Origin: Pseudopedobacter sp036379295
GTDB taxonomy: Bacteria; Bacteroidota; Bacteroidia; Sphingobacteriales; Sphingobacteriaceae
Direction of reading: 5' to 3'
NCBI GenBank assembly: GCA_036379295.1
Contig: DASVGY010000114.1
Span: forward strand, 1 to 41,985
Length of the DNA: 41,985 nucleotides
Shown: positions 7,840-16,300 of the stretch, in pieces
Position numbering within the stretch: position 1 is the stretch's first letter
Layout of the letters: each line of letters opens with the position of its first letter
Notes under the pieces: generated by a model
Told to the model about the DNA's origin: nothing
Database searches by the model: none
Seen by the model: the letters and a program-made list of their open reading frames with translations, nothing else
Translations under genes and position numbers: made by a program

Positions 7840-9225
7840 ATGAACAGCAGATTCGATAATTTTTTCAGGATATTTTTTGCTTTTACAGATTTAGGCTTTC
7901 TTTGTGTGCTGCACTTAATCATGCTCACGCATTTTAATTTTGCTACCAATTCGGCAAATATTAACCATGTTGAGTATTTTATAGTAAGCAACGCATTTTG
8001 GCTGGTTAGCGCCTACCTTACCGAGGTTTACATCAATGATAAAATACTAAACTTTGTAAAATTTGCCAGAAGAACAAGTCGGGCATTTTTAGTTTACGTG
8101 ATATTACTTATCATTTATTTGGCTTTCGCCCGATTCAACTTTAACAGCAATTACCTTATCATTAGTTTTGTTTCCTTTGCCGCCTTTTTGGTGTTAAGCA
8201 GAATACTGTTTTTACAGGTTTCCAGATATATTGGCCGTAAAAAATCAAAGCTAAACAAGGTTGTAATTATTGGAAACGATGTTTTTGCTCGAGATTTGGC
8301 CATAAAGCTTAAAAAAGCAAACCAAACACTCACCATTTTAGGCTCCTTTGCAGAGAAAGTAAGGCCAGAAAACGACGAAAAATTTCCGCATTTAGGAAAA
8401 CTGGATGATTGCATGAAATTTGCCTTTAACAATCAGGTTAATGAAATTTATTGTACGCTTTCGCCAGAGGTGTATCCAAACATTTACCGTATTGCACAAT
8501 CAGCAGAAAACCTTTGCATGCGTTTTAGGTTTGTGCCCAATTTGCGGTACTTTGTAGATAATGAAGTGCACTTTGATTACGTTAATAATGTGCCTGTTTT
8601 GTCTTTACGCTCAGAACCTTTAGAAGATTTTGCAGTGCAGGTTAAAAAAAGAGTTTTTGATGTGATTTTTAGCAGCTTGGTTACCATCTTTCTGTTGAGC
8701 TGGCTCATTCCAATCATTGCCATTTTAATCAAATTAGACTCAAAAGGGCCTGTGTTCTTTTTGCAAGAACGTTCTGGTAAAAACAATGTTCCTTTTAAAT
8801 GTATAAAGTTTAGAAGTTTAAAAATGAATGACGAAGCCAATAGCAAACAGGTTACCCGCGGAGATAATCGCATTACCAAATTGGGTAAATTTCTAAGGAA
8901 ATCTAGCATAGATGAGCTTCCGCAATTTTTTAACGTGTTAAAAGGAGATATGTCTGTGGTTGGCCCTCGTCCGCACATGCTAAAACATACCGATGAGTAC
9001 TCAGCAATCATCATGAAATATATGATACGCCACTACCAAAAACCTGGCGTTACCGGATATGCCCAAGTAAACGGCTTTAGGGGAGAAATAAAAGAAGAAC
9101 AACAACTAATTAACCGAATTGAGTATGATGTTTGGTACATCGAAAACTGGAGTATTTGGCTCGATCTAAAAATTATCATACAAACCGTTTTGGTTACCAT
9201 AAAAGGCGATGATAACGCTTTTTAA
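7840..9225 (+). CDS. Undecaprenyl-phosphate sugar-phosphate transferase (WcaJ-like, polyprenyl glycosylphosphotransferase)
   Basis: A 461-residue membrane enzyme that starts exopolysaccharide synthesis by moving a hexose-1-phosphate from a UDP-sugar onto undecaprenyl phosphate. The N-terminal third has four hydrophobic segments (about residues 10-120). A Rossmann-like CoA-binding_3 region follows (VVIIGNDVFARDLAIKL). The C-terminal bacterial sugar transferase domain begins KRVFDVIFSSL with a membrane re-entrant helix, then shows KFRSLKMND, the SIDELPQFFNVLKGDMS motif and VGPRP, and ends with the KPGVTGYAQVNGFRG segment. Length and layout match the WcaJ/Cps2E class. It sits directly after its probable next-step partner, the Alg14/Alg13-like pair. 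Confidence 0.92.
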   Translation: MNSRFDNFFRIFFAFTDLGFLCVLHLIMLTHFNFATNSANINHVEYFIVSNAFWLVSAYLTEVYINDKILNFVKFARRTSRAFLVYVILLIIYLAFARFNFNSNYLIISFVSFAAFLVLSRILFLQVSRYIGRKKSKLNKVVIIGNDVFARDLAIKLKKANQTLTILGSFAEKVRPENDEKFPHLGKLDDCMKFAFNNQVNEIYCTLSPEVYPNIYRIAQSAENLCMRFRFVPNLRYFVDNEVHFDYVNNVPVLSLRSEPLEDFAVQVKKRVFDVIFSSLVTIFLLSWLIPIIAILIKLDSKGPVFFLQERSGKNNVPFKCIKFRSLKMNDEANSKQVTRGDNRITKLGKFLRKSSIDELPQFFNVLKGDMSVVGPRPHMLKHTDEYSAIIMKYMIRHYQKPGVTGYAQVNGFRGEIKEEQQLINRIEYDVWYIENWSIWLDLKIIIQTVLVTIKGDDNAF

Positions 9226-9236
9226 CTAAATTAAAT

Positions 9237-9266
9237 ATTCACTATTCACCCATTCACTATTCACCC
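9237..9266. repeat. Two perfect 15-bp tandem repeats in front of manA
   Basis: The unit ATTCACTATTCACCC occurs twice without a gap. It ends 14 bases before the manA start codon, in the 55-bp gap after the sugar transferase gene. It lies in the untranslated leader and could vary in copy number by slippage, changing leader length. No known binding-site identity is recognised. Confidence 0.85.
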
Positions 9267-9280
9267 ATACATCATTAAAA

Positions 9281-10255
9281 ATGCTTTATCCATTAAAATT
9301 CAAAACCATATTTAAAGATAAAATTTGGGGCGGCGAAAAAATCAGCACCTATTTAGGGAAAGATTTTAGTCCACTACCTAACTGCGGCGAAACTTGGGAA
9401 ATTTCGGGCGTAAAATCTGATGTTTCTATTGTTGCTAATGGCCCTTTAACCGGCACATCTTTAGCCGATTTACTGGCTGATAAAAAAGAAGAGCTATTAG
9501 GTAAAAAAAACTATGAAAGATTTGGAAACGAATTTCCATTGCTAATCAAATTTATTGATGCCAACGAAGACTTATCCATACAAGTACACCCGAACGATGA
9601 AATGGCCAAAGAGCGCCACAATTCAAAAGGTAAAACAGAAATGTGGTATGTGCTACAGGCTGATGCAGGCGCATCATTAATTTCGGGCTTTAACCAAAAA
9701 GTAACTAAAGAGCTTTATCTTGAAAAATTTAACGCAGGTCAACTCACAGATATTTTAAACAAAGAAGAAGTTGCAGCCGGCGATGTTTTCTTTTTACCCG
9801 CTGGCAGGGTGCACACTATTGGTAAAGGTTTGCTTATTGCAGAAATTCAACAAACATCTGATATCACCTACAGAATTTATGATTTTGACCGTGTTGACGA
9901 TAAGGGTAACAAAAGAGAATTACATGTAGAGGAAGCCTTAGATGCAATTGATTATACTTTTTACGATGGATACAAAACAAAGTATAACGCAACTTTAAAC
10001 CAGGCAGTCGAGCTGGTTGATTGCCCTTATTTTACAACAAATATTTTAGCATTTACGCAAGAAACAGCCAGAGACTACAGCATTACTGATAGCTTTATTA
10101 TCCATGTTTGCGTAGAAGGTGCTTACATTTTAAAGTACGGAGTAGAAGAGTTACCTGTACAAATGGGCGATTGCGTACTCATCCCGGCAACGGCAGGCAA
10201 AGTAGTATTACAAACCAATAAAAATTTTAAAATATTAGAAAGCTACATAAGTTAA
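9281..10255 (+). CDS. manA: Mannose-6-phosphate isomerase, class I
   Basis: A zinc-dependent cupin-fold isomerase that interconverts fructose 6-phosphate and mannose 6-phosphate, the first step toward GDP-mannose. It has 324 residues, the shorter bacterial form seen in Bacillus-like ManA proteins. Metal-site motifs are visible: the QVHPND segment near residue 100, the KTEMWYVL glutamate about 15 residues later, and PAGRVHTIGKG near residue 175. The catalytic-loop arginine region follows as SDITYRIYDFDRVD. Its place at the end of the exopolysaccharide cluster suggests it supplies mannose-derived precursors (mannose, fucose or rhamnose-type sugars) for that polymer. Confidence 0.93.
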   Translation: MLYPLKFKTIFKDKIWGGEKISTYLGKDFSPLPNCGETWEISGVKSDVSIVANGPLTGTSLADLLADKKEELLGKKNYERFGNEFPLLIKFIDANEDLSIQVHPNDEMAKERHNSKGKTEMWYVLQADAGASLISGFNQKVTKELYLEKFNAGQLTDILNKEEVAAGDVFFLPAGRVHTIGKGLLIAEIQQTSDITYRIYDFDRVDDKGNKRELHVEEALDAIDYTFYDGYKTKYNATLNQAVELVDCPYFTTNILAFTQETARDYSITDSFIIHVCVEGAYILKYGVEELPVQMGDCVLIPATAGKVVLQTNKNFKILESYIS

Positions 10256-10304
10256 TAAATAGCGCTTAAACATTTTTTGGATTGTTTGTTGCAATAGCAA
10301 AAAT

Positions 10305-11264
10305 ATGTTTACCTATGTTGACCTCATTTTACTTTTAATTATCATTTTAGGGATATACCACGGCTACCGTCGCGGTTTCTTATTGGGGTTTTTAGAACTT
10401 TTTGCATTAGCTGCCAGTATTTTGGCAGCTTTTTATTTTTACCAAACCACCGCTGGTTTGCTGGCGCAACACCTGCAATTAGAAGAGCGTTGGGCGCTCC
10501 CCTTCGCATTTCTGGTCACCTTACTTGTGTCGCGGATTTTCATCGGGATTGCACTTTATTTTTTAATAAAGCAAATTCCGCAAAGGTTTCACTACAGCAT
10601 TGCCAATAAATTTGCTGGCCTAATTCCGGGCTTCATCAGAGGTTACTTTTATGCCTCGTTGATTGCAACCTTATTTCTTTTCGTTAATCTGTGGAAAAAT
10701 TTAACTGCCCAAACCAGAGAAAGCTATATCGCAAACACGCTTACCCAACAAATGGAATTTTTAGATAGCCACATTGCAACCAACATAAGCGAACGTGTAA
10801 AGAAAAGCATTAGCAAACTTACTATTGAACCCGAATCAGATGAAACCGTATTTCTCCATTTTAAAGTTGAAAATCCGGTTGCCAATGAAAAAATGGAAAA
10901 TCATTTATTGGTACTGCTAAACCAAGAACGCAGAAAATACAATTTACCTTTACTACAACGAGATACCGCATTAAGAACGGTTGCCAGGGCACACTCTTTA
11001 GATATGTTTAAGAAAGGCTATTTCTCGCACATTAGTTTAGAAAACACCACACCTTTTGATAGAATTAGAGCGCATAACATCAGCTACACTACGGCAGGAG
11101 AAAATTTAGCCCTTGCACAAACTGTTGAAATTGCGCACATCGGCCTAATGAACTCGCCGGGCCATCGGGCAAATATTTTAAATCCGAAATTTGGGCGGGT
11201 AGGCATCGGCATTATGGATGGTGGGATTTACGGCATTATGGTGACAGAAAACTTTAGAAACTAA
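10305..11264 (+). CDS. CvpA-like membrane protein fused to a CAP (SCP/PR1) domain
   Basis: A two-part protein of 319 residues. Residues 1 to about 165 form a CvpA-like domain with four hydrophobic segments, beginning FTYVDLILLLIIILGIYHGYRRGF, whose glycine- and arginine-rich loop is typical. Residues from about 195 form a CAP/SCP domain. LLVLLNQERRKYNLPLL, AHSLDMFKKGYFSHIS, GENLA and NSPGHRANILNPKFGRVGIG match its conserved cavity motifs, including the two histidines. The CAP domain should face the periplasm. CvpA proteins have been tied to envelope homeostasis and colicin V production, and bacterial CAP domains have no settled activity. No catalytic role is claimed. It is followed directly by a small inverted-repeat element. 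Confidence 0.85.
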   Translation: MFTYVDLILLLIIILGIYHGYRRGFLLGFLELFALAASILAAFYFYQTTAGLLAQHLQLEERWALPFAFLVTLLVSRIFIGIALYFLIKQIPQRFHYSIANKFAGLIPGFIRGYFYASLIATLFLFVNLWKNLTAQTRESYIANTLTQQMEFLDSHIATNISERVKKSISKLTIEPESDETVFLHFKVENPVANEKMENHLLVLLNQERRKYNLPLLQRDTALRTVARAHSLDMFKKGYFSHISLENTTPFDRIRAHNISYTTAGENLALAQTVEIAHIGLMNSPGHRANILNPKFGRVGIGIMDGGIYGIMVTENFRN

Positions 11265-11469
11265 GAGCCTATTTAAATGTATTGTAAAAATGTTTATAAA
11301 TTATTTTTGAGGAAAACGAGCCAATTTTGTAACGATAGCCAGAAGCATATATCGAAAAGCGTATGCAATCTTGAGTTTCTTTAAAAGCACAAACACCACG
11401 AAAAAATTTAACGCCGTTGTAGCCGAAAATACGCATGAACAAAATATTAGCTAGATTTTAAACAGGCGC
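11265..11469. mobile_element. Candidate MITE or insertion-sequence remnant (205 bp)
   Basis: The left end, GAGCCTATTTAAA, begins on the base after the upstream stop codon. The right end read from the other strand is GCGCCTGTTTAAA, matching 11 of 13 bases. TAA flanks both sides, which would fit a 3-bp target duplication. On the - strand a short open frame ends with AYAFRYMLLAIVTKLARFPQ and a stop, which could be the tail of a transposase gene. The remaining 37 bases before the patatin gene hold nothing recognisable. Confidence 0.45.
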
Positions 11470-11506
11470 TAAAATTAAAATTGTTTTTATTGCTACATTT
11501 AAATTA

Positions 11507-12568
11507 ATGAAGACAATTTTATCTATTGATGGCGGCGGTATAAAAGGCATTATCCCGGGGATGGTTTTAGTAGAGATTGAGGAACGTTTAAAGCAACGCA
11601 CCGGCAATGAGGATGCCCATATTGCCCATTATTTCGACTTTTTTGCGGGCACCAGCACCGGCGGCATTTTAACTTGCCTACTGCTTTGCCCTGCTAAAGA
11701 AAACCCTACCAAACCCAGGTTTTCTGCAAAACAAGCGCTGGATCTTTATATTGAAAACGGAACCAAGATATTTGAAAGTAAAGGCTTTAAAAAGGTATTT
11801 GCTGATATTGGCTGGGTAACCGAGCGATACGACGCTGAGTTTTTAGAGAAAATATTACTCGAATACTTTGGAGATGTAAAGTTGAGCGAATTGATTAAAC
11901 CCTGTATCATCACCGCTTATAACATTGAGCTAAGAAAAGCACACATTTTTAGACAAAAAACAGCTAAAAGTCGTGGCGTACATCGCGATTTTTATGTTAG
12001 AGATGTTTGTAGAGCAACTTCTGCGGCGCCTACTTATTTTAGCGTTGCCGAAATAAAATCTCTCGCCGGTGTTCGATATCCTTTATTGGATGGAGGAATT
12101 TTTGCAACTAACCCGTCTTTGAGCGCTTTTGTAGAGATTAAACGAGAACCAGAGCAAGACTTTTCTCCTAACGACATACACATTCTTTCTTTGGGTACCG
12201 GTGTTTCCAAACAGTCTTATGATAGTGATGAACTACGAGACACCAAAGCGCTGTTTGTTGTACCCGCATTGCTGGATATGATGATGGGCGCCGCCACAGA
12301 AACCAGCCACTTTTACATGAAACAGATTTTTAACTTTTTAGGGATTCCTGATAATTACATTAGGTTAGAACCACAAAACCTGCAAAGCGTACAAGAGCGT
12401 TTAGATGCAGCAGACCCCAGAAATATCCAAAAGTTGATGTCGCTGGCAGATAGAATGATTAGTCAGCGACACCAGGTAATTGATGTAATTGTAGATAATC
12501 TAATTAAACTGAAGGTGAATAAAGACTTGGCTAATAATGTAAGTACTCAACCGTTAAAAAACACTTAA
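11507..12568 (+). CDS. Patatin-like phospholipase
   Basis: A probable cytoplasmic acyl hydrolase of 353 residues that acts on phospholipids or related acyl lipids. The patatin signatures are complete: the oxyanion-hole loop SIDGGGIKGIIPG at the N-terminus, the nucleophile elbow GTSTG near residue 50, and the DGG of the catalytic dyad in LLDGGIFATNPS near residue 198. There is no signal peptide. The C-terminal region (HFYMKQIFNFLGIPDNYIRL onward) fits the long Bacteroidota forms. The gene stands alone: no nucleotidyltransferase of the CBASS type is adjacent, so an anti-phage role is not supported. A hairpin terminator follows. Confidence 0.88.
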   Translation: MKTILSIDGGGIKGIIPGMVLVEIEERLKQRTGNEDAHIAHYFDFFAGTSTGGILTCLLLCPAKENPTKPRFSAKQALDLYIENGTKIFESKGFKKVFADIGWVTERYDAEFLEKILLEYFGDVKLSELIKPCIITAYNIELRKAHIFRQKTAKSRGVHRDFYVRDVCRATSAAPTYFSVAEIKSLAGVRYPLLDGGIFATNPSLSAFVEIKREPEQDFSPNDIHILSLGTGVSKQSYDSDELRDTKALFVVPALLDMMMGAATETSHFYMKQIFNFLGIPDNYIRLEPQNLQSVQERLDAADPRNIQKLMSLADRMISQRHQVIDVIVDNLIKLKVNKDLANNVSTQPLKNT

Positions 12569-12682
12569 CATACTTTTTACTGAGTGATACCCTACAAAGC
12601 CTTGATTTGCAGCTGCCCGCCGATTGAAGAAGCTGAGTTTGAGGTATTGGTTTAACTAACTCAATAATTAAATATGATAACG

Positions 12683-12720
12683 AGTCCTGCCTTTTTATAT
12701 AAAAGCAGGACTTAATTTTT
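12683..12720 (+). terminator. Rho-independent terminator after the patatin gene
   Basis: The arms AGTCCTGC and GCAGGACT pair perfectly and extend through a T-run/A-run, with a TAATTTTT tail on the + strand. It lies between two converging genes and could also slow transcription coming from the - strand, although the tail on that side is poor. Confidence 0.75.
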
Positions 12721-13217
12721 TACCTGGCATTCGTTAATACAATATCTGTAAAGCTGCCATTCTTAATTTCTATGGTTTCTCCGGTCGGTTTTTTATCATT
12801 GAATTTTTCAAGCGTTGCAGAAAAAGTTCCTGAGGCTTTAAAGCCACCTGTCAGCTGGTATTTGGTAACTTTAAAAGTCCCTGACTTAGAAACGTAAGTA
12901 ACTTTTGTAGATTGGTCTGCAAAGAAATAGATTTTTGCGTTACCAACTGTTTTAGCGTCATCGCCTGTAATTATGTAGTCTCCTTCACGCATCCCGTAAA
13001 AGTCAATCGACAATTGCTCAGTGCCGTTTTCGGCTTTAACGAAGGAAAAATTATCTCCCAGCACATACCCAGATCCGTTATGTGCGTAGGCTTTACCATC
13101 TATTTCGCAAACCACTTTTCCTGATTGCGCTGCACTCGTTTCTACTTCTGGATCACTATCCTTTTTACATCCAAACAAAACCATGCCTGTAAGTAATAAC
13201 ATTAACATCTTTTTCAT
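12720..13217 (-). CDS. Small exported lipoprotein, function unknown
   Basis: A 165-residue lipoprotein. The start at 13217 gives MKKMLMLLLTGMVLFGC, a textbook lipoprotein signal with lipobox LFGC followed by KKDSD, a sequence that would send it to the outer membrane or the surface. The longer in-frame start at 13256 is rejected because it adds 13 residues before the signal peptide. The mature part is rich in beta-strand-forming residues (KVVCEIDGKAYAHNGSGY, FYGMREGDYIITGDD, FKASGTFSATLEKF). It resembles the small beta-sandwich lipoproteins of Bacteroidota in the DUF6252 style; that resemblance is only an impression. No operator of the kind found upstream of its neighbours is present. Confidence 0.75.
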   Translation of the reverse strand: MKKMLMLLLTGMVLFGCKKDSDPEVETSAAQSGKVVCEIDGKAYAHNGSGYVLGDNFSFVKAENGTEQLSIDFYGMREGDYIITGDDAKTVGNAKIYFFADQSTKVTYVSKSGTFKVTKYQLTGGFKASGTFSATLEKFNDKKPTGETIEIKNGSFTDIVLTNAR

Positions 13218-13319
13218 AAAGTCGCTTTTTAATTTTTTAAACGATTTAAAACTCAAAAGCTAAATTAAAGTGTTAACTCGGCACAAACATCAGTGTTTTT
13301 TGGTATAATTTACTTCAAT

Positions 13320-13352
13320 ACAAAAAAGCCATTGGCATTATACCAACGGCTT
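13320..13352 (-). terminator. Rho-independent terminator of the giant T9SS gene
   Basis: Read on the - strand, AAGCCGTTGG, a 7-base loop and CCAATGGCTT form a stem with a single mismatch, followed by TTTTTTG. It begins 21 bases after the stop codon at 13373. Confidence 0.8.
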
Positions 13353-13372
13353 CTCAATCAAACACCTTTTAA

Positions 13373-16300
13373 CTATTTGATGATTACTTGTTTAGTAACT
13401 GAAAGTCCATTTAACAGGATTGCTTTTACAATATAAACCCCTGGTTTGATAGCTGAAGGGATGTTAACAGTACAAGCGGTGGTTGTTTGTTCATAAACTT
13501 TTGCTCCGCTTAACGTGTAAATATCAACAGATTTTACAGTTTCACTAAAGTTGATAATCTCCGTTGCTGGGTTCGGATAAACACGAAAAACCAAATCCAT
13601 TAAATCAAACTTAACGGTCCTTGTTTCGCTATATTCATAGTGCCCGTTGAAATCCACTTGCTTTAATCTGTAATAATTTAGGCCGCTTGTTGGCGCTAAA
13701 TCTTTAAAGCTGTAGGCGTTCAGCTTTTGGGAAGTCCCGTTTCCTTTAAGCTTTCCTATTCTGATGAAATCTTTTCCGTTGGTGCTTCGTTCAATCTCAA
13801 ACTTATCATTGTTAAGTTCGCTTGCGGTTTCCCAATATAGTTTGGCAAATTTAGCATCGGCGGAAGCTAAAAACTTTGTCAACTTAACGGGTAACACTCC
13901 AACCACTTCTCCTAAACCAAACTGAGAAAACGAGGTTATTCCCGTTGCCACAGCGGTTACCATACCTGCGTTAACGGAAGATGATTGTGGCGTACCGGCC
14001 ACTGTCCAAGGGTAACCCGCGTAATTATCTTCACGTTTGATGATGGCAAAATCATTGGCAGTGGAGCTTCCTAAAGGCGCTGATAAGGTTATGTTATAAT
14101 TACCAGAAGTAGGTTGTATATTAGGAATAATCGTCCAGCTTCCGCCAGCTAGAGCCTGCGTTATGGTAGCCGAGCCGACGCTTAAATTTGGTTGATTACT
14201 AAGTGCAGTACTATTAAAGCTTGCCGAAATACTGGTTGGGCCAACAATATTATTTAATTGTATCACCGCGGGGGCGTAAGCCGTTGCTGTACCTACCGGG
14301 AAAGTATAATTGCCCGCACTGTTTACCGTACGGTTAACATTTCCGATGATGTATGACGAAGTCGATGCGCCTGTAATAGTTGCATTCGGGTTTGTCATGT
14401 TCAGCGTGTAGTTTGGCGCTACGGTGAGTTTGCCACTGGTAAAAATTAGAGAGCCACCTAAATTTAAACTACTGTTATATACGGTTACCCCAGCCGGATT
14501 AGCAATTTCGATAGCATTAGGAATGGTACTATTGGTTAAATAAGCTCCGTAAATTTGATTTGGACTATTGGCAGTAAACTTTAAGGTGCCAGAACCCGAT
14601 GGTATGGTGTATGGACTGTTTCCGAAGCCCACGAAAGTTCCAGTTCCTTTTACTTCAATTGTTCCATTATTTATCATTGGAATTGGCGTAGAGAAGCTTG
14701 TGGGCAAAGAAAGTGTTGCTCCGCTTTGTATCTCTACCGCTGCAGGTGCATTTGAAGTTGGAATATTTGTAGTAGGAAAATTGGTTGCCGAACCATTGAA
14801 AATAGCTTTGGTTGTGGTGTTAGGTACACCACTGCTCCAATTTCCGGCAGTATTCCAGTTGCCGTTGTTTGCCTGTCCAGTCCAGGTAGTGGTAGTGGCT
14901 TTTAGGCCAATGTAAAAGCGGGTTGCTCCTGTGGTAGAAAGTGGAGCTAATCCGTTTGCTGTAACAGTTATTATTCCGGCATTTTCACTAAAAACAGCAT
15001 TTTCTATAAAAGTCCAATAGCCGGCATCGTTTGCCCGAATTAAGGCATAATCGCTTATATCGGCTTTGCCATTGGTGTAATTTGATGTTTTTAAGACCAA
15101 ATCTATCGTACCCGAGGTGGATACAACATTTGGAGTAATCCACCAGTAACCCGAATTAAGAAATGAGCTATAAATATCGCTTCCTTTTTTCTGTGGGATA
15201 TACGTACCGGTAGTGCTTCCGTCAAACCAAACTTGATATTGGCTAGTATTCGCAACGTCGTGGTTAGTAATCGTAATTGCACCGTATTTTCTGCCGCCAT
15301 TATACGGAGAAGTTAAATAGTTTCCGATAGGGAAATTATACATACCGTTACTGCTTACAGATTTGGTAATTCTACCCACAATATGGTTTATTGGCGCAGT
15401 AATTTCCAAAGTAACATTGGGGTCGAGCTGAATAATCTCACCATTTGAGAGCGTATTTACTGGCATCCCGGAAATTATTTTCACGTTTCCACCTATCATT
15501 CCATTAATGTTTATAGAATTAGCGTCACCAATATTCACTTCTACATCGCAATTAATGTTTCCGGCGTGTGTTTGCGCATCAGTAAGCACCTTGGTTTTTA
15601 AAAAAACTACTTTCCCATTTCCGTTTAATAATGCCCTTACCGGCAAGGCACTATTTGCATTGGCTGTTGTATTTACCGTAATAATGCCGTTGTTTTTAAT
15701 CTCGTTAACTACTAACAATCTGTCGGATAAATTAACATTAACACCGGCATCAATGGTTAAATTGTTTAAGTATGATTTGGTTTGATTATATATTAGAGGA
15801 TAATTAGCTAACCCAGACGGAATTACAGCGTTTACAGTACTACTAGGTACACCGTTGCTCCAATTGCCTGAATTATTCCAATCGGTATTAGTTGTACCTG
15901 TCCATGTGCTTGCGGTTATAGCTAAAGGTTGAGATATAGCGCCAGACATTACAGCGATACCAAACTCCCCAAAGCTGTCTAAATCTCCTTGGCTAACGGA
16001 TATAGCGGAATTTTGGAAATTCGGGCTTGTACCGGTTCCCCCTGTTTGACTGCGATTGCCCAAACTTCCTTCAAAAGCATATACTGAGTTTGCTGGTTTT
16101 GTTTTTAAAATAAGGTATTTATTGGCGTCTGCATCGCCATTAGTAGCATTATTTTTATTTAATGTAATGCTATAAGTGCCCGATATTGGTACAGCATCAG
16201 TTGTAATGGCCCATATTCCATTGTTGCTAAAACGGTTCACTGTACCGCCTGAAATATTTAAATCGGGAACAGCAGGATTATTGGTTTTTGGCGACACCGT

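Noticed and set aside
11507..12568. Patatin as a CBASS (CapV-like) defence effector
   Set aside because: No cyclic-oligonucleotide synthase or other defence gene is adjacent; the neighbours are envelope and polysaccharide genes.
14568..14915. Long + strand frames opposite the giant gene and opposite ribosomal genes
   Set aside because: These are antisense shadows of real genes, lacking motifs and start contexts.
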